Positions 17,689 to 28,137 of a stretch of 64,000 nucleotides of DNA are shown here, piece by piece (the first letter of the stretch is position 1; every line of letters begins with the position of its first letter). The notes under the pieces were generated by a model. The model saw nothing but the letters and a program-made list of their open reading frames with translations. It was not told where the DNA came from and made no database searches. This DNA is from Huaxiibacter chinensis. Lineage in GTDB: Bacteria > Pseudomonadota > Gammaproteobacteria > Enterobacterales > Enterobacteriaceae. The stretch covers positions 62,001-126,000 of the forward strand of contig NZ_JAJVHF010000005.1 of assembly GCF_022171985.1 (NCBI RefSeq), read 5' to 3'. Position numbers and translations under genes: made by a program.

Positions 17689-17708
17689 TACCGAAGGAGA
17701 GCCAGATA

Positions 17709-19052
17709 ATGGCCGACAATACCGTGAATTCGCCAGCACCAGGGCGCTGGCTTGAACGTCGTTTTGCACTTCGTGCACGCGGGAGCACCGTGCGCACCGA
17801 GTGCCTGGCGGGTATCACCGGTTTTCTCGCTGCCGCCTATTTGCTGGTGGTGATCCCGGGGCTGCTGGCCGTGGGAGGAATGGATAAAGGCGCCGCGACT
17901 ACGGGCACCATTCTGGTCTTTGTTGCCGGGACGCTGTTAATGGCGTTTTACGCCAACCTGCCGTTTATCGTCGGGCCGGGCATCGGCGGCTCGGTGCTGG
18001 TCGGGGTGACGCTTGCGGGCAGTGAAGGCATCGGCTGGCAAATTGGTCTGGGTATCGCCTGCTGGTCGGGGATTTTGTTCTTCCTGCTGACCCGCTTTGG
18101 CCTGCGCGAAGTGGTTACCCGTTCCGTTCCGCAGTCCATCAAGCTGGGGCTGACGGCCTCCATCGGGCTGTTTGTCGCCGTACTCGGTTTCCGCAACGCC
18201 GGGCTGGTGCTGGCGAATGCCAAAACCAACGCCCTGATGCTGGGCGATTTCCTGGCACCGGGCGCGCTGGTGGCGCTGTGTGGGCTGTTCCTCGCTATCG
18301 CCTTACAGGCGCGGCGTATTCCCGGTGCGATCCTCTGGGCAATATTATTTGCCACGCTGGTCGGGATCCCGTTGAGCGTGACGAAACTGCCGGCCAGTTT
18401 CATCGACCTGCCGCATGCCCTGACGCCAGTCTTCGGGCAAATCGATCTGCTCGGTGCGCTGAACATCGCTTTCCTGCCGTTCCTGTTTGTCTTTTTCGCC
18501 TCGGAGTTTTTCTCCACGATGGGTACCACGCTGGCGGTGGGTGGCGAAGCCGGATTGCTGGATGAAGAAGGCAATATGCCGCACATCAATCGTCCGTTTA
18601 TGGTGGATTCCATTGCCGCCGCGATCGGTCCGTGGGTGGGTATTCCGGCCGCGACGGCGCTGATTGAATCCTCCGCGGCCGCAGAAGCCGGCGGGAAAAC
18701 CGGCATGACGGCCCTTGCGGCGGCGGTGATGTTCCTGCTGATGCTGCTTTTCACCCCGGTGGCGCTGATGATCCCGAAAGAGGCCACGGCCCCCGCCTTG
18801 ATTCTGATTGGCCTGAATATGTTCAGCGGCCTGCGTAAGGTGGATCTGGCCAATTTCACCGACGGGTTACCCGTGCTGATGATGGTGATGATTACGCTGA
18901 TTGCCAACAGCTTCGGCACAGGCATTGCGGGGGGGTTACTGTTTTACATTGTCATCAAAGCGATTGCCGGGAAAGGACGTGAAATCCCGGTGGGTCTGTG
19001 GATCCTTGCCATTCCGCTGGTCTATTATTTTGCGACACTGGTCAGGCACTAA
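17709..19052 (+). CDS. NCS2-family purine permease (AzgA/AdeP-like)
   Basis: This 447-residue inner-membrane protein has about 12-14 hydrophobic segments. NCS2 features of the AzgA-like hypoxanthine/adenine/guanine branch are visible: the TVRTECLAGITGFLAAAY opening, the PFIVGPGIGG loop (~85) and the NFTDGLPVLMMVMIT region near the C-terminus. A strong AAGGAGA site precedes the ATG. Co-location with adenine deaminase points to adenine as substrate. E. coli has AdeP/AdeQ and GhxP/GhxQ of the same branch; I cannot say which is closest. Confidence 0.88.
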   Translation: MADNTVNSPAPGRWLERRFALRARGSTVRTECLAGITGFLAAAYLLVVIPGLLAVGGMDKGAATTGTILVFVAGTLLMAFYANLPFIVGPGIGGSVLVGVTLAGSEGIGWQIGLGIACWSGILFFLLTRFGLREVVTRSVPQSIKLGLTASIGLFVAVLGFRNAGLVLANAKTNALMLGDFLAPGALVALCGLFLAIALQARRIPGAILWAILFATLVGIPLSVTKLPASFIDLPHALTPVFGQIDLLGALNIAFLPFLFVFFASEFFSTMGTTLAVGGEAGLLDEEGNMPHINRPFMVDSIAAAIGPWVGIPAATALIESSAAAEAGGKTGMTALAAAVMFLLMLLFTPVALMIPKEATAPALILIGLNMFSGLRKVDLANFTDGLPVLMMVMITLIANSFGTGIAGGLLFYIVIKAIAGKGREIPVGLWILAIPLVYYFATLVRH

Positions 19053-19194
19053 CGGAGGATCCTGATGAGACCGTTCAGTTTTGTTACATTTTTTCCCAAA
19101 CAAGCCATAGTCTGATACTTAAAATGGGCCATCTGCCGTATGGTTAGGTCATGGCTCATAAAACGTATCAATAAAAGGTCAAACTGGAGAAAAA

Positions 19195-19527
19195 ATGGCT
19201 AAGCGTAAATTGCTGCTTCTGGGTGTATTACTGTCTCTTGCGGGTGCAGCCTCTGCTGCCCCACAGACTGCGGCCGCGCCGTCTGGCATCCAGGCGTATG
19301 AAGAACAAGAGTTCATCGCCGATTTCACTAAGTTCAAAATAGGCGATACGGCGCCAGCACAGTATCAGACGCCAGAGTACACCATTAAGCAGTATCAGCT
19401 GCGTAACCTGCCCAAGCCGGATGCCGATACCCACTGGACGTACATGGGTGAGAACTACGTGCTGATTACCGATACCGATGGCAAAATTCTCAAAGCCTAC
19501 AACGGGGATATCTTCTATCACCGTTAA
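19195..19527 (+). CDS. rcnB: Periplasmic nickel/cobalt homeostasis protein RcnB
   Basis: RcnB is a small periplasmic protein that modulates Ni/Co export by RcnA in E. coli. The 110-residue product has a signal peptide (AKRKLLLLGVLLSLAGAASA) and the RcnB-family core (YTIKQYQLRNLPKPDADTHW, then YVLITDTDGKI). CTGGAG precedes the ATG. In K-12 rcnB follows rcnR and rcnA next to thiM, but neither is in this window, so this copy is detached. It could be controlled separately or work with RcnA encoded elsewhere. Confidence 0.88.
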   Translation: MAKRKLLLLGVLLSLAGAASAAPQTAAAPSGIQAYEEQEFIADFTKFKIGDTAPAQYQTPEYTIKQYQLRNLPKPDADTHWTYMGENYVLITDTDGKILKAYNGDIFYHR

Positions 19528-19957
19528 TACCATCAGCGTCCGGCCCTGGCAGGAGAGCGACCGTCCTTTCCTGCGCACGCTCTACCTGCACGCCCGCCGT
19601 GATGCCTGGCCGTGGTTAAAGGGTGATGAATGGCAGCTTGAAGACTTTGACGCGGCAACCCGTGATGAAGAGATATGGGTCGCCGTTCAGAACGGGCATC
19701 GCCTGGGTTTTGCTTCCGTCTGGACGAACGATAATTTTCTGCACAACCTGTTTGTCGACCCGCAATACCAGCATCTGGGTGTGGGTCGCTTGCTGCTGGA
19801 AAAGGTGCAGAAAAGGTTTACGAGTACGGGAGCGTTGAAATGCCTGGTGAAGAACGAACGGGCTGTCGCGTTTTACCAGCGCCACGGCTGGCACATTGAA
19901 GCGACGGGCGACTCGCCGGACGGCGAATACTATTTAATGCATTATCGGCTGCGTTAG
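19478..19957 (+). CDS. GNAT-family N-acetyltransferase
   Basis: This protein of up to 159 residues has a GNAT fold. The acetyl-CoA loop is VDPQYQHLGVGRLLLEKVQ, followed by the C-terminal NERAVAFYQRHGWHIE strand-helix. The first ATG lies inside rcnB (50-bp overlap) with no ribosome-binding site, and recognisable GNAT sequence begins only around TISVRPWQESD. The true start may therefore be a non-ATG codon near 19520. The substrate is unknown. A nested inverted repeat follows the stop. Confidence 0.78.
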   Translation: MAKFSKPTTGISSITVNTISVRPWQESDRPFLRTLYLHARRDAWPWLKGDEWQLEDFDAATRDEEIWVAVQNGHRLGFASVWTNDNFLHNLFVDPQYQHLGVGRLLLEKVQKRFTSTGALKCLVKNERAVAFYQRHGWHIEATGDSPDGEYYLMHYRLR

Positions 19958-19987
19958 CGCCAGGCGGCATTGCCGCCACCTGGCGCT
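19956..19987. repeat. Nested inverted repeat between converging GNAT and apbC genes
   Basis: AGCGCCAGG (19956-19964) pairs with CCTGGCGCT (19979-19987), and CGGC/GCCG nests inside. The element resembles a REP-type palindrome or bidirectional terminator lacking a T-tract, at a convergent junction. Confidence 0.6.
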
Positions 19988-19999
19988 GACTGCCCGGGA

Positions 20000-21109
20000 T
20001 TACACCGCGCGGAAGGCGATCTCACTTGGGATGACGTCGCCCTGCCAGTAAAGCTGCGCCGCAACGCGCCCTGCCAGTTGACGATACATCTCTGCAAACT
20101 CGCTTTCCGGACGGCTGACGACCGTTGGCTTACCGCTATCAAGATCTTCACGCAGGGTGATATGCAGCGGCAGCTGACCCAGCAGCTGGGTGTGATACTG
20201 CTCGGCCAGTTTTTCCGCACCGCCGGTGCCAAAGATGGCCTCGTGGTGTCCGCAGTTGCTGCAGATGTGCATGCTCATGTTCTCGACGATACCGAGCACC
20301 GGCACTTCCACTTTCTCAAACATCACGATGCCTTTTTTAGCATCAATCAGCGCGATATCCTGCGGCGTGGTGACGACAACCGCCCCCGTGACCGGGATGT
20401 TTTGCGCCAGCGTCAGCTGAATGTCACCGGTGCCCGGCGGCATATCCAGCACCAGATAGTCCAGGTCCGGCCACATGGTCTCTTGCAGCATCTGCAACAG
20501 CGCTTTGCTGGCCATAGGGCCACGCCAGACCATCGCGTTATCGTCCGTCACCAGATACCCAATGGAGTTGGTGGCAAGACCGTGGGCGACGATGGGCGCC
20601 ATATGGGTGCCATCCGGTGAGGTCGGACGTTGATTTTCTGCGCCGAGCATATTCGGGATCGACGGGCCGTAGATATCGGCATCCAGAATCCCGACTTTTG
20701 CGCCTTCTGCGACAAGCGCAAGGGCCAGGTTGACCGCCGTAGAGGACTTCCCTACCCCGCCCTTACCGGAGCTGACGGCGATAATGTTTTTAACGCCATT
20801 TACGCCCGGCTGATTCTTCACGCGCTTGAGCGTGGCAATGCTGTGCGACAGCTTCCAGTCAATCGCCTTCGCCCCGGTAAGGCGAAGAAGATCGGCGCTG
20901 GTTTGCTCTTTCAGGGTTTCAAACGCGCTTTTCCAGGCAAACGGCATCTGCAGCTCAATGTGCAGCGTATCGTCCAGCCAGGCGACGTGGTGAAGCGCTT
21001 TCAGCGCCGTCAGATTGTGCTTCAGGGTGGGGTGCTGAAAATTAGCCAGCGTCCCGGCGACCATTGCTCGTAAGGCTTCCGGTGATTTGGCCTGGGATTG
21101 CAAACTCAT
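20000..21109 (-). CDS. apbC: Iron-sulfur cluster carrier protein ApbC/Mrp
   Basis: ApbC (Mrp) is a cytosolic P-loop ATPase that binds and transfers Fe-S clusters. The 369-residue product has an N-terminal MIP18/DUF59-like domain (~1-95), a deviant Walker A (SGKGGVGKSS, ~114-123), LDMPPGTGD (~221-229) and the cluster-binding CSNC pair (Cys283/Cys286). These match E. coli in position. It is divergent from metG across about 136 bp, the conserved arrangement. Confidence 0.95.
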   Translation of the reverse strand: MSLQSQAKSPEALRAMVAGTLANFQHPTLKHNLTALKALHHVAWLDDTLHIELQMPFAWKSAFETLKEQTSADLLRLTGAKAIDWKLSHSIATLKRVKNQPGVNGVKNIIAVSSGKGGVGKSSTAVNLALALVAEGAKVGILDADIYGPSIPNMLGAENQRPTSPDGTHMAPIVAHGLATNSIGYLVTDDNAMVWRGPMASKALLQMLQETMWPDLDYLVLDMPPGTGDIQLTLAQNIPVTGAVVVTTPQDIALIDAKKGIVMFEKVEVPVLGIVENMSMHICSNCGHHEAIFGTGGAEKLAEQYHTQLLGQLPLHITLREDLDSGKPTVVSRPESEFAEMYRQLAGRVAAQLYWQGDVIPSEIAFRAV

Positions 21110-21245
21110 CCCGACTCCTTTGTTCTTGTGAATAAGACCTTAGACGACAAGTTTACCTGAAAGGCCGTGGTTTGTGCTTACTTAATAATGCCCCTTTTGG
21201 TAATATCAAAAACCCTTTTCACAGTTAAAAGAAGTAATGACTACT

Positions 21246-23279
21246 ATGACTCAAGTCGCGAAAAAAATTCTGGTAACGTGCGCACTGCCGTACGCCAACG
21301 GCTCAATCCACCTCGGCCACATGCTGGAGCATATCCAGGCTGATGTCTGGGTCCGTTACCAGCGAATGCGCGGCCACGAGGTAAATTTCATTTGTGCAGA
21401 CGACGCCCACGGCACGCCAATTATGCTGAAAGCGCAACAGCTGGGGATCTCCCCGGAACAGATGATTACCGAAATGAGTCAGGAGCATCAAACCGATTTT
21501 GCTGGCTTTGACATCAGCTACGATAACTATCACTCCACGCACAGCGACGAGAACCGCGAGCTGTCTGAGCTGATTTATACCCGACTGAAAGAGAACGGTT
21601 TTATCAAAAACCGCACCATCTCTCAGCTTTACGATCCGGAAAAAGGCATGTTCCTGCCAGACCGTTTCGTGAAAGGGACCTGCCCGAAATGCAAATCTCC
21701 GGATCAATACGGCGATAACTGCGAAGTGTGCGGTGCGACCTACAGCCCGACCGAACTTATCGAACCCAAATCCGTTGTTTCCGGCGCCACGCCGGTTATG
21801 CGTGATTCTGAACACTTCTTCTTTGATTTGCCGTCGTTCAGCGAAATGTTGCAGGCCTGGACCCGCAGCGGTGCGCTGCAGGAGCAAGTGGCGAACAAAA
21901 TGCAGGAGTGGTTTGAGTCAGGCCTGCAGCAGTGGGACATCTCCCGCGATGCGCCATATTTCGGCTTCGAAATTCCGAACGCGCCGGGCAAATATTTTTA
22001 CGTCTGGCTCGACGCGCCAATCGGCTATATGGGTTCATTTAAGAATCTGTGCGACAAGCGCGGCGACACCACAAGCTTTGAAGAGTACTGGAAGAAAGAT
22101 TCCACCGCCGAGCTGTACCACTTCATCGGCAAAGACATCGTTTACTTCCATAGCCTGTTCTGGCCAGCCATGCTGGAAGGCAGCAACTTCCGCAAGCCAA
22201 CCAACCTGTTTGTGCATGGCTACGTCACGGTTAACGGCGCGAAGATGTCCAAATCCCGCGGCACCTTTATTAAGGCCAGCACCTGGCTGAACCACTTCGA
22301 CGCGGATAGCCTGCGCTACTACTATACGGCGAAGCTCTCTTCCCGCATCGACGATATCGATCTTAACCTGGAAGACTTCGTCCAGCGCGTGAACGCGGAC
22401 ATCGTTAACAAAGTGGTCAACCTGGCGTCCCGTAACGCAGGCTTTATCGCGAAGCGTTTTGACGGCGTCATGGCCGCTGAGCTTGCCGACCCGGCGCTGT
22501 ACCAAACCTTCATCGACGCGGCTGCCACGATTGGCGAAGCGTGGGAAGCCCGCGAGTTCGGCAAAGCCGTACGTGAAATCATGGCGCTGGCTGACCTGGC
22601 AAACCGCTATGTGGACGAGCAGGCGCCGTGGGTTGTCGCTAAACAGGAAGGCCGCGATGCTGACCTGCAGGCCATCTGCTCCATGGGGATTAACCTGTTC
22701 CGCGTGCTGATGACTTACCTGAAGCCGGTTCTGCCGCAGCTGACCGAACGTGCTGAAGCGTTCCTGAACACCGAACTGACCTGGGATGCCATTCAGCAAC
22801 CGCTGCTGGATCATAAGGTGAACACGTTTAAGGCCCTCTACAACCGTATCGAAATGAAACAGGTTGAAGCGCTGGTTGAGGCGTCAAAAGAAGAAGTGAA
22901 GGCGGCAGCCGCCCCGGTGACCGGTCCGCTGGCGGACGATCCGATTCAGGAAACCATCACCTTTGATGATTTTGCCAAAGTCGATCTGCGCGTTGCCCTG
23001 ATCGAAAACGCCGAGTTTGTTGAAGGCTCCGACAAACTGCTGCGTTTGACCCTGGATCTCGGTGGCGAGAAGCGCAATGTGTTCTCCGGCATTCGCTCTG
23101 CCTATCCGGACCCGCAGGTGCTCATTGGCCGTCAGACCGTGATGGTCGCCAACCTGGCGCCGCGCAAAATGCGCTTCGGTATCTCGGAAGGCATGGTCAT
23201 GGCCGCAGGCCCTGGCGGGAAAGATATTTTCCTGTTAAGCCCTGACGAAGGCGCGAAGCCGGGTCAGCAGGTGAAATAA
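21246..23279 (+). CDS. metG: Methionyl-tRNA synthetase MetG
   Basis: MetG charges tRNA-Met with methionine. The 677-residue product contains the class I HIGH-type motif (HLGHMLEH), the zinc-knuckle pairs CPKC and CEVC (~146-162), the KMSKS loop and a C-terminal tRNA-binding OB-fold (~575-677, from [12 protein letters not shown]). I chose the second in-frame ATG (21246, MTQVAKK), which gives the E. coli length; an ATG at 21237 would add three residues. A strong terminator follows. Confidence 0.97.
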   Translation: MTQVAKKILVTCALPYANGSIHLGHMLEHIQADVWVRYQRMRGHEVNFICADDAHGTPIMLKAQQLGISPEQMITEMSQEHQTDFAGFDISYDNYHSTHSDENRELSELIYTRLKENGFIKNRTISQLYDPEKGMFLPDRFVKGTCPKCKSPDQYGDNCEVCGATYSPTELIEPKSVVSGATPVMRDSEHFFFDLPSFSEMLQAWTRSGALQEQVANKMQEWFESGLQQWDISRDAPYFGFEIPNAPGKYFYVWLDAPIGYMGSFKNLCDKRGDTTSFEEYWKKDSTAELYHFIGKDIVYFHSLFWPAMLEGSNFRKPTNLFVHGYVTVNGAKMSKSRGTFIKASTWLNHFDADSLRYYYTAKLSSRIDDIDLNLEDFVQRVNADIVNKVVNLASRNAGFIAKRFDGVMAAELADPALYQTFIDAAATIGEAWEAREFGKAVREIMALADLANRYVDEQAPWVVAKQEGRDADLQAICSMGINLFRVLMTYLKPVLPQLTERAEAFLNTELTWDAIQQPLLDHKVNTFKALYNRIEMKQVEALVEASKEEVKAAAAPVTGPLADDPIQETITFDDFAKVDLRVALIENAEFVEGSDKLLRLTLDLGGEKRNVFSGIRSAYPDPQVLIGRQTVMVANLAPRKMRFGISEGMVMAAGPGGKDIFLLSPDEGAKPGQQVK

Positions 23280-23286
23280 CAAAAAA

Positions 23287-23312
23287 GCCGGAGAAAATCT
23301 CCGGCTTTTTTT
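23287..23312 (+). terminator. metG terminator
   Basis: GCCGGAGA (23287-23294) and TCTCCGGC (23298-23305) form an 8-bp stem around AAA, flanked by A6 and followed by T7. A CTCTCCCTGGGAGAGGG inverted repeat follows at about 23334-23350. Confidence 0.95.
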
Positions 23313-23379
23313 ATGGCAATCTGTTTTCTCCCGCTCTCCCTGGGAGAGGGTGAGGACATCAGGCCGCACCCCGCTGAAT

Positions 23380-23850
23380 TTATGCCTTCGGGTGGTGCAC
23401 CCGGTGGGTCAGCCCGCGCAGGAAATTACGCAAAAACTGATCGCCGCATTCGCGGTAGTTCTTGTGGTCCGGGGCGCGCATCATGGCAGTGATTTCCGGT
23501 ACCGAGACGCGAAATTTCTGCTCGGTCATGATGGCCAGAATGTCGTCGGTTTTCAGCGAAAACGCGATACGCAGCTTTTTCAGCACCGTATTGTTGTTCA
23601 CACGGCGCTCAAGGGCCAGCTCTGGCGCACTGTCATCTTTGCCGCGTTTATCGTAAATCAGGCCGTTCAGGAAACCCGACAGGATAATGTCCGGGCAGCG
23701 AACAAAACCCTCTTCATCTTCTTTGGTCATCCAGGTATCAAACCCCGCAGAGGTGGCCTCCATATCGGCCAGCGCAAGAATGCGCACCATATCGTTATTA
23801 TTTGCTTTCAGGGTGTAGCGCAGGCTACGAAGAATGTCATTACTAAGCAT
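23380..23850 (-). CDS. yehS: DUF1456-family protein YehS
   Basis: This 156-residue cytosolic protein is made of two related DUF1456 repeats, beginning about residue 1 (MLSNDILRSLRYTLKANNND) and residue 73 (NTVLKKLRIAFSLKTDDI). I chose the ATG at 23850, which matches the E. coli product; a start nine codons upstream is less likely. It lies 47 bp downstream of btsR and is probably co-transcribed with btsSR. Its function is unknown. Confidence 0.92.
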   Translation of the reverse strand: MLSNDILRSLRYTLKANNNDMVRILALADMEATSAGFDTWMTKEDEEGFVRCPDIILSGFLNGLIYDKRGKDDSAPELALERRVNNNTVLKKLRIAFSLKTDDILAIMTEQKFRVSVPEITAMMRAPDHKNYRECGDQFLRNFLRGLTHRVHHPKA

Positions 23851-23897
23851 GAGTGCCTTTAACTGTCGATGATGCAATGTCGCGAAGTGTACCAGTT

Positions 23898-24617
23898 TTA
23901 CAGGCCAATCGCCTCTTTCAAACTCTTAAGATAACGACGGCTCACCGGCACGGTCTGCCCGGCGCGTAACACCAGCTCCGCCTGACCGTTCTCTTCAAGG
24001 CGGATCTCTTTGAGATGCGCCATGTTCACCAGATACTGACGGTGGCAGCGAACCAGCGGCGTACGGCTTTCCAGCGTGCGCAGCGTCAGCTCGGTAAACC
24101 CTTCGTTGCCCTCCGCGCTGGTAACGTAAACGCCGCTCATGCGGCTGCTCACAAAGGCGACATCATCCATTTGCAGCAGATAAATGCGGCTATGGCCGGT
24201 GCAGGGGATAAATTTTAGCGCCTGCTGATGCTCCGGTAACAGGCTGACATCCTGCTCCGTCCGCTCCTGGCGCAGGCGGGCAAGGGTTTTCTCCAGACGT
24301 TTCTCTTCTATTGGTTTCAGTAAATAGTCGAAAGCGTGTTCTTCAAACGCCTTCACCGCATATTCATCATAGGCGGTGAGGAAGACGATATAGGGCCGCT
24401 GAGCAGGATCGAGCATACCCACCATCTCCAGGCCGCTGATGCGCGGCATCTGAATATCGAGAAACAGCACGTCCGGACGCAGTTTGTGCACCGCGCCGAT
24501 GGCTTCTATGGCGTTGGCGCACTCCCCGACAATCTCAATATACGCTTGCTCCTGAAGCAGGACCCGCACGTTTTCCCGCGCTAACGGCTCATCATCCACA
24601 ATCAGCACTCTTAACAT
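23898..24617 (-). CDS. btsR: LytTR-family response regulator BtsR (YehT)
   Basis: BtsR is the response regulator of the BtsS/BtsR pyruvate-sensing two-component system. The 239-residue protein has a receiver domain (~1-120) with the acidic pocket VDDE and phospho-acceptor Asp54 in [10 protein letters not shown]-terminal LytTR DNA-binding domain (~137-239) includes RCHRQYLVN. Its start overlaps the btsS stop by 7 bp, so the two are translationally coupled. The known E. coli target, the pyruvate transporter gene btsT, is not in this window. Confidence 0.95.
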   Translation of the reverse strand: MLRVLIVDDEPLARENVRVLLQEQAYIEIVGECANAIEAIGAVHKLRPDVLFLDIQMPRISGLEMVGMLDPAQRPYIVFLTAYDEYAVKAFEEHAFDYLLKPIEEKRLEKTLARLRQERTEQDVSLLPEHQQALKFIPCTGHSRIYLLQMDDVAFVSSRMSGVYVTSAEGNEGFTELTLRTLESRTPLVRCHRQYLVNMAHLKEIRLEENGQAELVLRAGQTVPVSRRYLKSLKEAIGL

Positions 24618-26299
24618 GGGCTCTCCTCAAGGGGCAGTCGTAGGGTAATACGGGTAAATCTGTCTGGCTCATAGATAACGGTAATGCCGCAATCGTCGCC
24701 AAAGCGGGCGCGCAGACGTTTGTCCACCAGGCTCATCCCCAGCCCGCCGGACTCGGCGCCAGGCTGATAGAGCCCTGCGTTATCTTCAATGTCGAGCACA
24801 AGATGATGGTTAAAACGGCTCGCTGAGATGCTAATTTCGCCGGTCCCCAGCAGCTGGGACGTACCATGTTTGATGGCATTTTCCACAATGGGCTGCAACG
24901 TAAACGCGGGAAGATGCTGGTGCGCCAGCTCATCCGGGACAGAAAGCGACACCTGCAAGCGGGACTGAAACCGCGCCTTCTCAATTTGCAGGTAGGCGTT
25001 AACATGCTCAATTTCATCCGCCAGGGTCACCACTTCAGAGGGGCGCTTCAGGTTTTTGCGAAAGAACGTCGACAAGAATTGTACAAGCTGCGTGGCCTGT
25101 TCTCTGTCGTGCCGGATGACCGCTTTAAGCGTATTCAACGCGTTAAACAGGAAATGCGGATTTACCTGGGCATGCAGGAGTTTGATCTCCGACTGGGTCA
25201 GTAAGGCTTTTTGCCGCTCATATTGTCCGGCAAGGATCTGTGCCGACAGCAGCTGCGCAATCCCCTCCCCCAGGGTTCGGTTGATCGAGCTGAAGAGGCG
25301 ATTTTTTGCTTCATAAAGCTTAATCGTACCCATAACCCGCTGATTTTCGCCACGCAGGGGGATCACCAGCGTAGATCCCAGCTTGCACTGCGGATGCAGG
25401 GAACAGCGGTACGGCACTTCATTACCGTCTGCATAGACCACCTCCCCGGTTTCTATGGCGCGCAAGGTATAGGTCGAGGAGATGGGTTTGCCGGGAAGAT
25501 GATGATCGTCGCCGGTTCCGGTAAAGGCCAGCAAACGCTCACGATCGGTGATCGCCACCGCCCCGATATCCAGTTCCTGATAGAGTACCTGGGCCACCTT
25601 CATGCTGTTCTCTTCGTTAAATCCCTGCCGGAGGATCCCTTCCGTTGAGGCAGCCACTTTGAGTGCCGTGGCAGAAAACGCCGAGGTGTATTTTTCAAAC
25701 ATGGCGCGCTTATCCAGCAGGATGCGCATAAAGAGCGCCGCGCCCACGGTATTAGTCACCATCATTGGCGCCGCAATACTGCTGACCAGATGCAGCGCAT
25801 CGTCAAACGGTCGTGCAATCAGCAGGATTATGAGCATTTGCGCCAGTTCTGCTACTAAGGTAATGGCGCCTGCGGTAATCGGGCTGAAGACCTTATCCGG
25901 GCGGCCGCGCTTGATCATGTAGCTATGGACCAGGCCACCCAGCAATCCTTCAACAATGGTTGAAATCATGCAGCTGAGCGCCGTCATCCCGCCCATGGAA
26001 TAGCGATGCAATCCGCCGGTCAGCCCAACCAGTCCACCGACCAACGGGCCGCCCAGCAGGCCTCCCATCACTGCGCCAATAGCGCGCGTATTGGCGATGG
26101 AATCTTCGATATGAAGCCCAAAATAGGTACCGAGGATGCAGAAGATAGAGAAAGTAACGTAACACAGGAGCTTATGCGGAAGGCGAACGGTCACCTGCAT
26201 CAGCGGTATGAATAACCGCGTTTTGCTCATCAACCATGCGATGACCAGAAAAACACACATCTGCTGAAGCAGCAGCAACACCAGATTAAACTCATACAT
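24611..26299 (-). CDS. btsS: LytS-type sensor histidine kinase BtsS (YehU)
   Basis: BtsS is an inner-membrane sensor kinase with high-affinity pyruvate sensing in E. coli. The 562-residue product has six or seven N-terminal membrane segments (5TMR-LYT type, ~1-200, including [14 protein letters not shown]), a GAF-like middle domain (~230-350) and a HisKA_7TM/LytS-type kinase core with the phosphorylated histidine in [12 protein letters not shown], then VENAIKHG. I chose the ATG at 26299 (MYEFNLVLL) by comparison with E. coli; the frame stays open further upstream. Confidence 0.94.
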   Translation of the reverse strand: MYEFNLVLLLLQQMCVFLVIAWLMSKTRLFIPLMQVTVRLPHKLLCYVTFSIFCILGTYFGLHIEDSIANTRAIGAVMGGLLGGPLVGGLVGLTGGLHRYSMGGMTALSCMISTIVEGLLGGLVHSYMIKRGRPDKVFSPITAGAITLVAELAQMLIILLIARPFDDALHLVSSIAAPMMVTNTVGAALFMRILLDKRAMFEKYTSAFSATALKVAASTEGILRQGFNEENSMKVAQVLYQELDIGAVAITDRERLLAFTGTGDDHHLPGKPISSTYTLRAIETGEVVYADGNEVPYRCSLHPQCKLGSTLVIPLRGENQRVMGTIKLYEAKNRLFSSINRTLGEGIAQLLSAQILAGQYERQKALLTQSEIKLLHAQVNPHFLFNALNTLKAVIRHDREQATQLVQFLSTFFRKNLKRPSEVVTLADEIEHVNAYLQIEKARFQSRLQVSLSVPDELAHQHLPAFTLQPIVENAIKHGTSQLLGTGEISISASRFNHHLVLDIEDNAGLYQPGAESGGLGMSLVDKRLRARFGDDCGITVIYEPDRFTRITLRLPLEESPC

Positions 26300-26518
26300 G
26301 CCAGCAACCGCAATTTCTAAAAACGCGTAACATACACTGATGCGGTTTAACTTTCTTTGAAGCGTTCCAAAAAAAGTGTAATTCGTGCCCGACATCACAC
26401 CCTTTTCCCCGCCGTTAATGCCGCCTTCGCAGAGTGTGTTCGAAAAACAGACAATTTTTCCTGGTTCGCTCAACAGGGTCTACAGTTATTCTGGGGACGC
26501 GCAAGCCAGGGGGCAATG

Positions 26519-27250
26519 ATGGCGCTGTACACGATCGGTGAAGTGGCACTGCTTTGTGATATTAATCCCGTGACGCTGCGGGCCTGGCAGCGTCGATATG
26601 GTCTGCTAAAACCGCAAAGAACAGACGGGGGACATCGCCTGTTTAACGACACGGATATTGACCGGATCCGTGAAATCAAAAGCTGGATCGATAACGGGGT
26701 CCAGGTGAGCAAGGTGAAATCATTGCTGAGCCAGGAGGATTCAGCGTGCCTTGCGGAGTGGCGGGAACAACAGGAAAGGCTGCTCCGTTTTTTACAGGCG
26801 GGTCACCTGCAACGGCTGCGGGCCTGGATCATCGATCTTTGCCGGGAGCACCCGGCGCAGACGCTCATCGAGCAGCTTTTTATTCCGCTTCGCCTTCGAC
26901 TGCAAAGCCAGCAGCCGACGTTGCAGGCTTTGTTAAGCATGCTTGATGGCGTCTTGATTAACTATATTTCCGTCTGCCTGGCGTCGGCACGCAAAAAGAA
27001 CAGCAAGGACGCCCTGGTGGTAGGCTGGAATGTCCAGGATACCACCCGACTGTGGCTAGAAGCGTGGATTGCCACCCAGCAGGGCTGGCGCGTCGATGTC
27101 CTCGCCCACTCCCTGGCCCAGCTGCGTCCCGAACTGTTTGACGGGCAAACCTTGCTGGTCTGGTGCGGGGATATCCCAAGCGCAGCGCAGGAACAGCTGA
27201 TCAGCGAATGGCGCGAAACGGGCTATCCGGTCTACGCCTTGCGCCACTGA
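26519..27250 (+). CDS. mlrA: MerR-like regulator MlrA of curli/biofilm control
   Basis: MlrA activates csgD, and thereby curli and biofilm matrix, in E. coli and Salmonella. The 243-residue product begins ALYTIGEVALLCDINPVTLR, a MerR-type winged helix (~1-70, with WQRRYGLLKPQRTDGGHRLF). It continues into a cobalamin-binding-like C-terminal region that lacks the usual ligand motif. Starts at 26516 and 26519 are adjacent; the latter gives the E. coli length. It is divergent from btsS. Confidence 0.94.
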   Translation: MALYTIGEVALLCDINPVTLRAWQRRYGLLKPQRTDGGHRLFNDTDIDRIREIKSWIDNGVQVSKVKSLLSQEDSACLAEWREQQERLLRFLQAGHLQRLRAWIIDLCREHPAQTLIEQLFIPLRLRLQSQQPTLQALLSMLDGVLINYISVCLASARKKNSKDALVVGWNVQDTTRLWLEAWIATQQGWRVDVLAHSLAQLRPELFDGQTLLVWCGDIPSAAQEQLISEWRETGYPVYALRH

Positions 27251-27328
27251 TCGTCCTTAACGGCATTTAATGGTTCATTAACAGGTGCGCTTCACCGTAT
27301 AATTGAGTGGTTAACAAAAGGAGCACAC

Positions 27329-27442
27329 ATGAAGTCAACCAAACTCGCCGTTATTATTCTTTTTGCCTTTATGGCTATCAGCGGCATCGGCGGCGTCATG
27401 CTGGCCGGCTACTCCTTTATTGTACGCGGCGGTGTCGGCTGA
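27329..27442 (+). CDS. yohO: Small membrane protein YohO
   Basis: This is a 37-residue single-pass inner-membrane protein, [19 protein letters not shown] followed by [19 protein letters not shown]. It matches the small E. coli protein YohO in sequence and position. A strong AAAAGGAG ribosome-binding site precedes the ATG. The last 26 bp overlap the 3' end of the convergent yehW gene. Its function is unknown. Confidence 0.88.
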   Translation: MKSTKLAVIILFAFMAISGIGGVMLAGYSFIVRGGVG

Positions 27443-28137
27443 GAAACCAGGCCAGACGCTCGAAGGCGCGATCGACGACGATAGCCGCCAGTGCCACCAG
27501 AAGGGCACCTTGCAGAATATACGCTGTGTTAAACCCGCTGAGCCCAATGATTATCGGCGTTCCCAGCGTGTTTGCCCCCACTGTCGACGCGATAGCGGCG
27601 GTGCCGATATTAATAATGACCGATGTCCGCACACCCGCCAGAATCACCGGCGCTGCCAGCGGCAGTTCCACCTTTAGCAGCCGCTGCCAGGCACTCATCC
27701 CCATTCCCTGAGACACGCTCACTACCGCCGAAGGCACCGCAGCCAGTCCGGCCAGCGTCGCCTGCAGAATGGGCAACACGCCATATAAAATCAGGGCAAT
27801 AATTGCCGGCTGTTGACCAAATCCAATGACGGGAACGGCAATCGCCAGTACCGCCACGGGTGGGAAGGTCTGGCCGATCGCGGCAATGGTTTCCACCAGC
27901 GGGCGAAACTCTCGCCCAGCCGGGCGCGTGACCAGGATCCCAGCCCCCAGACCCAGCACCATGGCAATCGCGCTTGAAACCCCCACCAGCCAGAAATGCG
28001 CCAGCGTCAGGCTGATAAAGCTCTCCTGCTGATAAACAGGACGGGGAAGCTCAGGGAATAACGTACTGAACAGCGCGCCGCTGTAGGGCATCAGCACCAG
28101 CAGGGCGACAAAAGCCACTATCAGCCAGAGCAGCGGA

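Noticed and set aside
16810..17778. 322-codon frame antisense to adenine deaminase and permease
   Set aside because: It spans the junction of two well-supported genes and shows no recognisable protein features.
23331..23370. CTCTCCCTGGGAGAGGG inverted repeat as a possible mobile repeat unit
   Set aside because: It resembles a common enterobacterial intergenic palindrome, but there is only one copy here and it cannot be classed from this window.
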